Assembly (NCBI GenBank): GCA_922989275.2
Contig: OV277869.1
Coordinates: 25,058,189 to 25,122,188, forward strand
Direction: 5' to 3'
Source: Gari tellinella
Lineage: Eukaryota > Mollusca > Bivalvia > Cardiida > Psammobiidae
DNA length: 64,000 nucleotides
Shown: positions 53,501 to 64,000 of the stretch, in pieces
Layout of the letters: each line of letters opens with the position of its first letter
How positions within the stretch are numbered: the first letter of the stretch is position 1
The notes under the pieces: model-generated
The model's database searches: none
Seen by the model: only the letters and a program-made list of their open reading frames with translations
Told to the model about the DNA's origin: nothing
Position numbers and translations under genes: made by a program

Positions 53501-56500
53501 TTACGGTTTAATGACAAGTCAACGAAATCGGAACATAACAGTTGAAGGAGCTAAACGTCACATAGTGTAGCTTATCAACCTTTTCTTTACGATCAGTAAC
53601 AATTGATCAGCGCCTTCGGTCGTGTAACGTCGCAACTGATTAAAAAGTCTGATTACAAAACGGAGCTTTAAGTAGTTATATTCCTTAAATACTGAACACA
53701 AATCTTGCTTTGAAAAGCCCATATAACGCAGCTTAACTGTAAAAAGAACCAGTAGATAATAATAATGATAAAAATGATGATGATGACGATTGTGATGATG
53801 ATGATGATGATAATATTAACAACAACATTAAGGAAATTGCTTACATCCACTCTTGCGATTTCCTTCTCGGCGACTGATATGTCTAGGTCGAGTGTTTTTG
53901 TTTCGGTCGTTTCCATTTCCACCAATTTGCACTCAAATACGATACAATCATACTCACCACACGCCTGTTTGGAAAATAGTAAATAAATATACTTTTATTT
54001 AATGTTGAAACCATTCAAACTGAATGAATTTTACCTTTGTTATTCGCTCTGGCAATATACAAAATCAGTACTATACTATCGGGACTATATCATACTGTAC
54101 TTAAGTTATTCGCTTTGCCTATTTATACAATGATATATATTATACTCTGATGGCTCTTTCATAATTTACTTACGTTATTCACTCTGACAGTTAATGCAAC
54201 CGGAGTATTGTACTCGGGTTATATTATACTGAAATTACACTCACAGTATTGTATTTGTGGTAATGTTATACTGAACATATACTATTCGTTCTGACAATTT
54301 ACACACTCACAACACTGTTCTCTCGGGGCTTTTTCAAAAGGTATTTACAGGGCTCCAGATACAATGTAAGAGGGAGTAAATTGAACAAATCCAACATTTC
54401 TCACTCATTTCAGCACCAACTCCTATGGTGTTACTATAAATTAGAATCGTCTCTTCGAGACGATTCTAATGAGTAGTGACACCATAGGGTTAAATGCAGA
54501 AATAAAGGTTTAAGTTTTTGAAATACTCCCATTTTCTGGAGCTCTGTAATTAGTTTATTCATTCTGACAATTTACCCTCTCAGCCACAGCAATGTACTGG
54601 ACGAGATTGTACATAAGGTACTTATGTTATTCCTTCTAATAATTTATATACCCACACCATTATTCTCTCAGCACTATATCATAACGTACTTATGCTATTC
54701 GTTCGAAAAGTTTATATACTGACAGCACTGTACTCTCGGCGCTATATCATACTGTACTTATGATATTCGTTCTAAAAGTTTATATACTGACAGCACTATA
54801 CTCTCGGCGCTATATCATACTGTACTTATGATATTCGTTCGTAAAGTTTATATACTGACAGCACTGTACTCTCGGCGCTAAAACATACTGTACTTATGGT
54901 ATTCGTTATTAAAGTTTATATACTGACAGCACCGTACTCTCGGCGCTATGTCATACTGTACTTATGATATTCGTTCTTAAAGTTTATATACTAACAGCAC
55001 TATACTCTCGGCGCTATATCATACTGTACTTATGATATTCGTTCTTAAAGTTTATAATACTGACAGCACTGTACTCTCGGCGCTATATCATACTGTACTT
55101 ATGATATTCGTTCTAAAAGTTTATATACTGACAGCACCGTACTCTCGGCGCTATGTCATACTGTACTTATGATATTCGTTCTAAAAGTTTATATACTGAC
55201 AGCACCGTACTCTCGGCGCTATGTCATACTGTACTTATGATATTCGTTCTAAAAGTTTATATACTGACAGCACCGTACTCTCGGCGCTATGTCATACTGT
55301 ACTTATGATATTCGTTCTAAAAGTTTATATACTGACAGCACTCTACTCTCGGCGCTATATCATACTGTACTTATGATATTCGTTCTAAAAGTTTATATAC
55401 TGACAGCACTATATTCTCGGCGCTATGTCATACTGTACTTATGATAATCGTTTTAAAAGTTTATATACTGACAACACAGTATTCTCGGCGCTATATCATA
55501 CTGTACTTATGATATTCGTTCAAAATGTTTATATACTGACAGCACTGTGCTCTCGGCACTATATCATAATGTACTTATGCTATATATACACGCATACTGT
55601 ACCCGGGGCTATATCATACTATTATCATGCTATTTGTTCTGGCAATTTATACACTCACAGTACCGTATTATCTTGACTTTATCATGTTGTACTTGCGTTA
55701 TTTGCACTGACAATATACAGACGTATACTCACAATGTTTCTCGTTTCTCCATCGTCTTTCTGTTCTGTAGTGCTGTTCTGGGTGTTCTCTTCCTTTGACA
55801 CAACTGCCTCTGCTGATCTTCGCTTTCGTTCTGTAAGCAAAGTACATCATTTTGATTAGACAACATCCATTTTAACTTTGTCCTTGCTATTTGCGTTTAT
55901 TTATGTTTTTTGAATACAGTGTATGATTTCTGTGATCTTGGTCTGCATTGTTTCTGAAGGATATGTTTGACAATAGACTGCACTCTTTTCTAATAATTTC
56001 CTTTTAATTCATAACGCACATGCTATAGTTGAAAAGATAATTGTTCATAATGGGCGGCGTGTTAAATGAATATTCAACAGAAGAATGGTTAACACATTTT
56101 TGTTTTTAATATTACAGAATCGTGTAGTTAAAGTTGCTACAGACATTATGGATCCAGATAAAACTCTTTATATATTTCTTACAATGACAAATGCAGTAGC
56201 GCCCATTTATCCCTTTACTCCATGCCATAACACGTTTCTACACTTGAAGATAGGTGACCATCTAAAGAAGGTTAAAAGTAAAGCAGATTGAGCCTTAACC
56301 CTTAGCCCGCCAAATAAATTGTCGTCTGCTATATTTCTCGTCTGCTTCAAGTTTCAAAGTGCTTCAAAGTTGCTCAAAATTGCTGAAAATGTTGTCCGAG
56401 TGTCAAACAGCTTGGACCCAGATGAGACGCCGAGTTACTCGGCGTCTCATCCGGATCCAAGCTGTTTGCATATGGAGCTATAGTCGTGACTGGCAGGCTA

Positions 56501-59500
56501 AGGGTTAATGCGCATACAGGAGTGTGTAAATAGGAACTAGGAAACTGTTCTTCATTTGGGGAAGAAATGTAATCCGTAATCTATGGAGTATCTATGGAGT
56601 ATTAGGACGATGCAATTTCCCGAAATTGGTAGAAGAGGGTGAATATATTAGCAAGAAATATCATGGTAAAGCTACGTTTCTCTGGTTCTGGTATGGTGAA
56701 TCCGCTATCGGTCGTCGTGGTCGTTGTAGTTGCCTCTGTAGTTGATACTAGGGCCTCGGTACCACGTTCAACACACATTGGGTTACTCTGTAATACAAAT
56801 GATGCATGATGACAAAACTTGCCTTATTATATGCCTTCGAGTGATATCGAGCGTTTCCGCGTGTATTTTCAGAGTAAAATACAAGAGTATCACCTTGTAT
56901 CAGCCACTTTGTATTTTACTCTGACCTCGCTTTCGATTTGACGTGACGTCATTTACGTACATGTACGAGTACCACATTATTCTTTGTGACATACAAAAAT
57001 CTTGTTCTGCTTCAAATAACTAATAAATTTTGGATATAAAATGATTTAAACAACTATTTAGTTGTTTCTGATTTGTATTCAAGGCATATAATAAACACAT
57101 CACCAGTTGGCAGTGCGCAACAGAGTGTTGCATTTATGTCTCGACGTTTTTGGCGGAAACAACCGATCAGACTCGCGCCAAGGCGCTCGTCAGATCGGCT
57201 ATTTCCGCCAAAAACGTCTCGAGCTAAATACATCACTCTGTATCGCACTGTCAACTGGTAATGTGTATTTATTGCATTGCAACATTTTACAGACCAAGCT
57301 ATATTGTCAGCCGAGACTCTGTATATGAGTTTGGTCTACACTGCCAAATATCGTATATTATACAGCTACACTTAACGCTTTAGATGCATGTGGGTGTCAA
57401 ACAGTGTAGACCAAGGCCAGCCACCGCGTGAAAAACGCGGCGGCTGGCATTGATCTACACTGTTTGCAATGCAATAAGGCAGGTTTTGTCATGACACGGC
57501 TTAAATACATATTGTGCTTAGTAGTCATTTGATACACATGCGTTAGTTATTTACCCCAGAAACAGCAAATTCAAATTAAGTCCAATCCGTTTATGACTAC
57601 TTACAGCTGGTTTTTAAGGTATATTGAAACATGACTAACCGTAGAGATCCCGATCAGAGGGCTCCTAAAGACGTGTTTACTTGTCGATAGGGATAAATGA
57701 TACATGTATAAACAATAAGTCGTTAACATACTAGACTCAATTACAATAGAATTACATGTAGAAAATGTTGACGAATCGTTTTTGCAATGGAACTAATAGT
57801 TTAAGTTTATTTATTCTGCACGAGAAGGGTTAACCCTTTACCCCATATCCTGTTTTTAGTTTTGAAAAAGGGTGGCCACTGAAAGCAGGTTGAAAGTAAA
57901 GCAGAATGCGCCTGAGGGCGCATTCTGATTTACTTTCAGCCTACTTTAAGCTATCATCTATCAGGATATAGAAAATATTTCTGTTGGAACGTGTTTATAA
58001 CTATATAAATTGGAACTATTTTCTTGCGTGAAGGAATAAATCAAATGCGCTAAAAGGCGCTTCTATCAGGTAAAGGGTTAAGGCAGACTATTGATTGATA
58101 CAAATGGAAACTAATGCAGACAATGTCCTAAAAGAGACGTTATGCCTTAGTTTGCCTTGCTTTTAGCCACGTTTACGTTTGAATTATCGGTATGTTAGAT
58201 TTAAGCGACCTTTTTGCAAATACTTCCGGTTATATGGATCCCGGGTTTCGGACATTACATTGTACTAACCTTGACCCTTGCGATTGTTTCCCCGTTTCTC
58301 TTGTAAGGAATGGATATATTGACATAGGTCTTTGGTAGGAAGCTAGGCCCAATGTTCGTCACGAAGTATGTATGCTTGATCTTTATCGTCCTTGTGCTCT
58401 TTGGATCGGAGTTATACCGCACCCGGTTCGAGGTTCGAGTACTGTGATAAGAAAACATATGCATATGTTCGCTTATAACGAAATTGGATATACGAAATAA
58501 TGGATATAATGAAACAAAATTTACTCCCCGTCTATAATTAACTTATTGTAAAATGGACTTGATATAATCTCCTACAGTACTTACATTCAGAGTTTGACAA
58601 TAACTTCCACAATTATTGATGAAGCATTAATTTACTGGAATCACAGATTAAAAGTATAGGTACCTGAATTTGTTTTTCTAAAAAATACAAATGTCTGCAT
58701 AGAGAGTAACACCTGTAAATCCAATTTCATATAGGGCTATCTACAAATGATAACCACTTTTAAATGCTAAAATGGGTCAAAATCCATATTGATCAATCGT
58801 CAACAATATATCACTATTCAAACACTATTAGTATATCACTAATCGTGGTCGCCAAATGCAGTTATGACCGCATAATTTAGCTTATTGAGATAGAATATAC
58901 TATAGAAAATAAAAGAAACTTTTCGAAACATAACGATTGGTTATAATCTGAATACTTCGGGCAAACAGTTTGGAATCTGATCTTGCTCCAACTGTTTGCA
59001 ATAGAAACATTATTTTAGCATAAGAGCGTTTATAATATTAGAAAAAACGACGTCTTCATTATTGTACTTACATATCTGAATAAATGCCTTACATATATTT
59101 AGCTTAACCCTTTCGGCGTTAAATTAACAGTGATGTTTAACCCTTTCATCGCTTTATTTTCGTCTGGTTCGATAGCGTTGTCTACAATATCGTTAACAGT
59201 AAGATTCAATATAGTTTGAATTAAGAAATATCGATACGAGTGTCGAACAGTTTGGATCTTGATCAGATGTCGCGTTACGCGGCGTCTGATCAGGGTCCAA
59301 ACTGTTTGCAAAGTCGAATTTATGCGACTTCGGCACCAAAAGAGTGGCATGCGTATTTACTTACTCCACGGATATGTCTATTTCTGACTTGATCAGAACT
59401 GGTATGGAGATGTTAAACACGTTGTTGGACATGTCAACGTCCGTATTCCCCTGGTTAGCTATGACGGAAATCTAGGGCAAATATTGGTATTATTTATTTT

Positions 59501-60833
59501 TTACATAATTACTACTGGTTTTTTTAAAAAAATAAATAAAACAAACGTCATAATAATAATAAAAATACAAAATAACAACAACAAAAACAACAATAACAAT
59601 GACAACAACAACAACAACAACACAACAACAACAATAATTATAATAATAAAATAATAGTTATAATAATTACAATAATAACAATAACAACAACAACAATAAT
59701 ACTCATAAAAGTAATAAAAACAATAAGACAAGAGTACCGCATGCGGTGCCTACGTTCGTCTGTTTTTGAAGATCAGTGAAAAATACAGTAAAAATAGGTC
59801 AATGGGCAAGGTCAATGTCAATTGGTAAACTATTTTTGCATGTCTGCATAGGACTTGTCGTGTTGAACATGCATACCAATTATAAAAAAGGAAGAAGCTA
59901 TGACCAACGTTAAGACGATGGACGACAAAGACGATGACGACGAAAACGCGGACGTCGGAGTGACGACAATAGCTCGTTTAAGTTGTAGAAAAACCAACAA
60001 TAAAAAATCAAGACAAGGTAATAATAGTAATACATGAAGTAGTAATGTGATGTTTGTTTACAATCTTCAATCTTTCTTTGTCTGAATGACGCTATATATT
60101 CAGCTACTAGTAAAATAGTTTATAATAAATAGACATTAAACAAAATATAGATATAATCAATGAGTTTTCATCAGTATCGGTATGGTTTAATATTTAACCC
60201 TTTCCTTTCAATGGCGTCAATATATTTAAAGACTTATCTCCTGCTTTTATTTCTCAAATCTAAAATTTAGGTATTTTGACTTAGGAAATATAAAAAAGAA
60301 TGTAAAATAAGTTTGGATCCTGATTAGACGCCACTAGTTACCGATCAACATGCAACCATAGTCAAAGATCGCTTAACCCTTTCATGATCAAATTATTATG
60401 GAGATTTTTACCCCTTCACCGCTTTATTGTCGTCTGCTTCAGTATTGTTGTCTGAAAGACACATTTCTTGTAGATTTAAGGTTGTATGACTTAATAAATC
60501 TCGAAAAGACTGTTAAACGGTTTGGGTCCTGATAAGACGCCGCGTTACGCGGCGTCTGATCAGGAACCAAACTGTTTGCAAACGCGCTTTAAGGCATCAT
60601 TGAGGGAGAAAGGGTTAATGCATGTTTGTCTGTATATACTTACATTGACGAACTGCTGCATGTTTTCCAGTGTCTGCATGTTTGGCACGAGCCGTGGACG
60701 GGATATATCGAAATTACTCTGCACGCGGATATCTTCGTTTTTATCCAATTCTTCTTCCGCCGTGCAATTGAATTTTGATGGCATCTTAAACAATTCATTT
60801 TTACACTCGGCCTGTATAGTTCCATCTTGAGAT
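50505..60833 (-). CDS. Integrin alpha subunit, 3' half: calf region, furin site, TM helix, tail (5' partial)
   Basis: Type I membrane receptor chain that pairs with an integrin beta chain for cell adhesion. Nine exons in transcript order: 60833-60644, 59471-59365, 58441-58270, 56787-56676, 55830-55733, 53964-53845, 52923-52822, 52017-51901, 50651-50505. All phases agree; together they code for 387 residues, and the first exon begins in phase 2, so upstream exons are missing. Seen in order: a Cys pair (AECKNEL...FNCTAEE), beta-sandwich calf sequence including KHTYFVTNIGPS, a Thr-rich linker, the furin-type cleavage site RKRRS at the start of exon 55830-55733, the light-chain cysteines ACGEYDCIVFEC, a juxtamembrane segment, a transmembrane helix (WIIIGSVIGALVILIV...), and the juxtamembrane GFFKR motif present as VGFLKR, followed by a 43-residue basic tail ending EETGEKS. 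The donor after 56676 (CGTAGCT) is the weakest junction. No alpha-I domain can be judged. Subclass is not assigned. No exon encoding the preceding part could be found up to 64000. Confidence 0.91.
53274..53586. mobile_element. Inverted-end element with a tRNA-like head, integrin intron
   Basis: AAAAGGTTGATAAG at the left and CTTATCAACCTTTT at the right. Inside: TGGTGGCTCACTTGGCAGAA (box A-like) and GGCTCGAAACC (weak box B), then TTATTGCTCTGTCAGTCAT as after the tRNA-like head at 29815. Confidence 0.5.
53757..53822 (+). repeat. (GAT/AAT)n simple repeat beside an integrin exon
   Basis: AATAATGATAAAAATGATGA...GATGATGATGATGATAA, ending about 20 bp from the exon that ends at 53845. Confidence 0.75.
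54030..55730 (+). repeat. 68-bp satellite in an integrin intron
   Basis: A unit of 68 bp (CTGACAGCACTGTACTCTCG, GCGCTATATCATACTGTACT, TATGATATTCGTTC, AAAAGTTTATATA) repeats about 13 times almost without change over 54650-55560; GACAGCAC begins at 54721, 54789, 54857 and 54925. Degenerate units continue to 54030 on the left and 55730 on the right, up to the donor of exon 55830-55733. Confidence 0.85.
54348..54546. mobile_element. Pal-G element inserted into the satellite
   Basis: CAGGGCTCCAGATACAATGT left end and CATTTTCTGGAGCTCTG right end; centre TTAGAATCGTCTCTTCGAGA. Lies among degenerate satellite units. Confidence 0.7.
56295..56508. mobile_element. Pal-C element, 214 bp, inserted in a Pal-A hairpin
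   Basis: Same ends and length as 17889-18102. To the left is AAAGTAAAGCAGATTGAGCC (Pal-A hairpin), to the right TGCGCATACAGG, so it landed in the central TTAA of the hairpin. Confidence 0.78.
57392..57475. repeat. Palindrome with CAAACAGTGTAGACC arms
   Basis: GTCAAACAGTGTAGACCAAG ... TCTACACTGTTTGCAA around GCCGCCGCGTTTTT-like centre. Upstream, 57100-57260 is another palindrome (GTTGGCAGTGCGCAACAGAG / complement). Confidence 0.6.
57830..58081. mobile_element. Pal-A element in integrin intron
   Basis: TTAACCCTTTACCCCATATC and CAGGTAAAGGGTTAA ends; hairpin tip AATGCGCCTGAGGGCGCATT. All parts intact. Confidence 0.76.
59105..59345. mobile_element. TTAA element with CAAACTGTTTG core
   Basis: Left end TTAACCCTTTCGGCGTTAAA; an inner second left end TTAACCCTTTCATCGC; core hairpin GATCAGATGTCGCGTTACGC and complement. 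Ends 20 bp from the exon that finishes at 59365. Confidence 0.6.
59515..59730 (+). repeat. (AAC/AAT)n microsatellite
   Basis: Long run of CAACAACAA and AATAATAAT units in an integrin intron. Confidence 0.85.
60373..60618. mobile_element. TTAA element with CAAACTGTTTG core beside an integrin exon
   Basis: TTAACCCTTTCATGATCAAA to CATTGAGGGAGAAAGGGTTAA; hairpin GATAAGACGCCGCGTTACGC and complement. Ends 25 bp beyond the donor of the exon that finishes at 60644. Confidence 0.68.
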
Positions 60834-63485
60834 CTGAGAAGAAATAGTAATATTTTAAGAAAACATATCGTCGATGAACCTATTTGCATCAAGTGGATTC
60901 TTCCATGCTAACATATTGGATTAGCCCATGTTTAATGTAAGGGTCGCTTGGTTTAAATGTTAATTTTGTTTTATATTGAAATTCATGACAGCAAACAGTG
61001 TAGACTATGACCAGAGTCTACACTGTTTTGCTAGGTCTCATACCTTTGGAACAATGAAGGACCTCGTTTATTTTCCCCGCCATATGTGTGTCGGGGTCGG
61101 GGAACAATCCTCCTACACACCTTACACAGTTATTCATTGAATAGTTGTATATATATATTTACAGGTATTAACTATTCTTACATTGACAAAGGTCTGTACA
61201 CTGTTAATTTCTTATAAAAAAAATAAGAAAAATACAGAAAAAAAACAACTAAAAAAAGAACTTGTAGCCAGGCATGTGTAAACTTCTCTACAAAAAACAG
61301 CAGTTCTGCATTTGTATGCATATTGATATGATATTCAATTTTCCCCTGTATCTGCTAACGTCGCCAAACAGTTTGGATCCTGATCAGACGCCGCGTAACG
61401 AGGCGTCTGATCTGATCAGGATTCAAACTGTTTGACACTCTATCGAAATTGCTTTAGTCAAAAATTGCCCTGAAGCTGACTTTACAAATACTACAGACGA
61501 CACTACCAAAGCAGACGAGATTTTGGCGGCAAGAGGGTCAAAGCAGACGATAAATCTTGGCAGCGAAGAGTTTAACAACACTTTTTACACTGTTATGTAT
61601 GAAATATAATAGCCTAGGCGGATTTTGGAGAATTCTGACCCCACTAGGCATTTCGTGTTAAAAGTTGGCAAACAGTTGTTTTTACATAATTTGGGTGTGC
61701 TGAATCCAAATATGCCGTTTGAAAAGCTCTATTTTCAGTATTTAAGGTCAAAATGGTGGAAACAAAATGGCCGCCGAAAACTCTATTTGTAACCCCTTAA
61801 ACTTGTAAATAATAAAGAGTAGTTGGCATTTCGTGTTAATAGTTGGCAAACAGTTGTTTTTACATAAGTTGAGTGTGCTGAATTCAAATATGCCATTTGC
61901 CAAGCTCTGGTTTTAGTATTTAAGGTCAAAATGGCGGCAAACAAAATGGCCCCCATCGAACGCTATTTCCAGTCAATTAAATCAGACATATGGGCATAAT
62001 ATCAACATTGCCTGTTAAAAAGGCAGAAATATAATTCTACTGCATTTCGAACTAAACTTCAAGGGTTAGGGAAATGGCGGAAACAAAATGGCTGCCGAAG
62101 AAAACCGAATGTAGCAAATCAAATATACGCTTCATTATATATAGCAGCAAAATGATAATGATAATAAAAAAACATTCTTTAAAGAAAGAACTAACATACC
62201 AGAAAATAAATTGGTGTCAAACTCACTTTGGCTACCTGTCTAGTTGTATCTTAAGCATATAATTGGAAAATGGCAGAAATCAAAATGGCCACCTATAAAT
62301 ACTTACTAACAAACATGTGTGAACACTTTACTTATACTTTTGAAAATTGTGGAGCAGATAGTCGCAAATTTGAAGAGAATAACAAGCACAACAATTGGCA
62401 CACATACTCCTTAGGGATTGCTCTTTTGAAAACCCGTCAGCCACTTAAAATTCAAGATGACCGCCATTTTTCAAGATGGCCATCATGGAATATACAGAAT
62501 AATTGCATTTAGCAATAAGTTGCAAAGAATTATTCTTTTCAATGCTTTTGTGTCATATAGTACTTTTTGATTATGTAATATTCAAATTTTAAATGATGAT
62601 ATTATTCAATGGCTTCTTTGTATCTGTGAGTCACTTAAACTTCAAGATGACCGTTATGTCTTAATATGGCCGCTACAGAAATGTTGCATTTCACAGTAAA
62701 ATCGTTGAGACTTGTCCTATTTCAATAATATTTGTTTCAAATACTACTTTTTGACTCTGGACAATTTAAATTGATTACCATGGAATTACTTTGTATCTTT
62801 CTTGTACCCGTAAGTCAAGATGGCGTTCAGTTTTCAAAATGGCTACCTTAGAACAGTTGCATTTTACAATAATTTCAAATTAAGAACCACGTTAGTACTC
62901 ACTTACTTTTGTGTACCTGTATGCTACCCAAAAAGGAAGATAGTAGCCATTTGCGAGAGTACCGCCATAGAATATACAGTTAAATTACACATGTCAATGT
63001 TTTTTATCCTGAATGGAGTTTAGAAATTGTGGCATCATCATTCTCCATAATGCTTTAAGAGTAAGTATATACCTCCTCATTCCTCTTGCATAGTTCGTCC
63101 ATGCTAAGACTTGTTCTGCTGCTCTGGGGCAAGGGTGTGGCCCCCTGTCCATACATCGAGCAGTCTACTTGATAACATGTGTTGCCCTATAGATTTCAGG
63201 CAATTGAGGGCAAGTATGAAGTCCACCAAGATTTACAAACAAGTGTTTTTCATACTCATGTTTTTGCCCAAAAAGCCTCTTTAACTTTCAAAACAGTGCC
63301 TCATTAACTGTCAACACAACATATTGTTAACCCAAGGGCAAGAGCAACATGCCTACAATGCCTAACAACTGTCTTTAACGTGTCTAATTCATGTGCAGGA
63401 GCTTGTATAAATCTAATTCATGTGCAGGAGCTTGTATAATTGGCATATAACCTACATTTGTTACATGGTTTCTACTTATCAGTGT
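60834..63485. repeat. Gene-free right flank with repeats
   Basis: No exon is firmly supported. Contents: a short palindrome (60992-61028), a CAAACAGTTTGGATCC hairpin (61366-61433) in a TTAA unit ending 61573, two ~170-bp tandem units with GTTGGCAAACAGTTGTTTTT and AATGGCGGCAAACAAAATGG-like phrases (61640-61985), further CAAGATGGCC-type repeats to 62960, and a 33-bp direct repeat of CTAATTCATGTGCAGGAGCT (63386-63440). Confidence 0.5.
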
Positions 63486-63995
63486 TTAATTGCACCGTGT
63501 CCAGCCAACTCTTCTTGAATCAGAGTCATCTTGTCTGCTGATGAAAAACGCCATATCGCTCTCCATTGAACGGGTTGATGAAAGGTTATCCGATGTTTCA
63601 GAGAACCATTTCCTTTTTGTTTCATTTGTTGACTTGGGTTCCCTCTTACCCTCTGGTATTTCCGCTGGTAAAATCGCCTTAATTATTTCAGGGACCTGTA
63701 ATGTAGTTCTTGTCGATGGGCGTAGATCTTGCAAACCTATATCGGATTCTGGACCTCTTTGCCACCAAGCTAGCTGGGTAGCATGACAATTGTTTTTGCC
63801 ATAAAAACTGGCATCATCGATGTCAGTGTTTTCACATGTTAAGTAAATAAATATATCATGAATGAAATTTGGCTGCGTTACTGCCCAAGTCTCTGGATTC
63901 ATTGTTGCCAATGTATTTTTCGGCAAGAGCAGTGTCAACTTGCAGGACATTATCCTAACTGATAATGTGGCCTGTATTGTGAAATAATTGGACAA
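63486..63995 (-). CDS. Unidentified open reading frame, 3' end, running off the right edge
   Basis: About 169 codons are open on the minus strand up to the window border, ending at TAA 63488-63486. I do not recognise a family. Visible: a hydrophobic LTLLLPKNTL segment, a PNFIHDIFIYLTCENTDID stretch, a CHATQLAWWQRGPESD stretch and a polar Ser/Arg/Asp-rich end (SRQDDSDSRRVGWTRCN). The frame could be a real 3' exon, or the coding tail of a mobile element; the adjacent region 61.6-63.0 kb is repetitive. The plus strand is also open over part of it (63490-63786), which is read here as a shadow. Low certainty that it is a gene. Confidence 0.3.
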   Translation of the reverse strand: MSNYFTIQATLSVRIMSCKLTLLLPKNTLATMNPETWAVTQPNFIHDIFIYLTCENTDIDDASFYGKNNCHATQLAWWQRGPESDIGLQDLRPSTRTTLQVPEIIKAILPAEIPEGKREPKSTNETKRKWFSETSDNLSSTRSMESDMAFFISRQDDSDSRRVGWTRCN

Positions 63996-64000
63996 GTTCC

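Noticed and set aside
54650..55560. CRISPR-like array
   Set aside because: The 68-bp units are contiguous without unique spacers; this is a satellite in a eukaryotic intron.
57054..57328. Overlapping open frames on both strands with related proteins
   Set aside because: They arise from a palindrome (GTTGGCAGTGCGCAACAGAG arms); both strands read the same repeat.
61025..61110. Possible upstream integrin exon on the minus strand with a GTATGA donor
   Set aside because: The translation has no integrin features, and the acceptor is poor; it looks like repeat sequence.
63075..63175. Possible minus-strand exon coding QVDCSMYGQGATPLPQ... with a GTATAT donor
   Set aside because: All three frames are open for some length, no family is recognised and phase continuity with a neighbour could not be shown.

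Overview
The window is eukaryotic nuclear DNA. It has four intron-rich protein genes with canonical GT..AG introns, an AT-rich background and a very dense load of short palindromic repeats. The gene set (MSL1, nuclear uracil-DNA glycosylase, an HSPA12-type Hsp70, an integrin alpha chain) is animal. The style of repeats, the HSPA12 gene and low-complexity mollusc-like repeats suggest a bivalve, possibly a dreissenid mussel. The species call is a guess from general impression; the animal call is firm.

Layout. (1) 2892-13147, minus strand: a complete eight-exon MSL1 gene (415 aa), the scaffold of the male-specific-lethal histone acetyltransferase complex. It has an N-terminal ubiquitin-interacting-motif-like helix, a coiled coil and a C-terminal PEHE domain. 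(2) 13593-22416, plus strand: a complete five-exon uracil-DNA glycosylase gene (273 aa). It is head to head with MSL1, with 445 bp between the two start codons, so the two probably share a bidirectional promoter. (3) 31008-37491, plus strand: a complete four-coding-exon HSPA12-like Hsp70 (614 aa), with a possible non-coding first exon near 26.3-26.55 kb. (4) 50505-60833, minus strand: the last nine exons of an integrin alpha subunit (calf region, furin site, transmembrane helix, cytoplasmic tail). The 5' part lies to the right and was not found in the window. (5) At the right edge, an unidentified open frame on the minus strand.

Most of the rest is repeats. I use local names. Pal-A: TTAA-flanked, ends like TTAACCCATTACCCCATA, core AAAGCAGAATGCGCC/GGCGC. 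Pal-B: TTAA-flanked, ends TTAACTCTTTCCTCCCTG, core GATCAGAGGGCTCC. Pal-C: 214 bp, TTAA-flanked, ends TTAACCCTTAGCCCGCC. Pal-D: TA-flanked, ends CAGTGGAGAATC. Pal-E: TA-flanked, ends CAGTAAAACCTC. Pal-F: a perfect-hairpin family with core GATTTGAGCCTAGGCTCAAA. Pal-G: CAGGGCTCCAG ends. Pal-H: CAGGGCTGCCAT ends. A 546-bp TTAA-flanked element carries a tRNA-like box B inside. Many of these are inserted into each other, repeatedly at the TTAA in the tip of a Pal-A hairpin, so their relative ages can be read off.

Other notable structure: a tandem array downstream of the HSPA12 gene whose unit contains a degenerate copy of the gene's last codons and 3'UTR; two inverted ~1-kb modules on either side of the HSPA12 last exon; a 68-bp satellite inside an integrin intron, itself interrupted by a Pal-G element; and a small insertion with a clean 12-bp target duplication. 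I found no CRISPR array, no rRNA and no convincing functional tRNA gene. Coordinates of gene exons were set by hand from splice consensus and reading-frame continuity, and all phases agree; repeat borders are approximate unless a target site is named.
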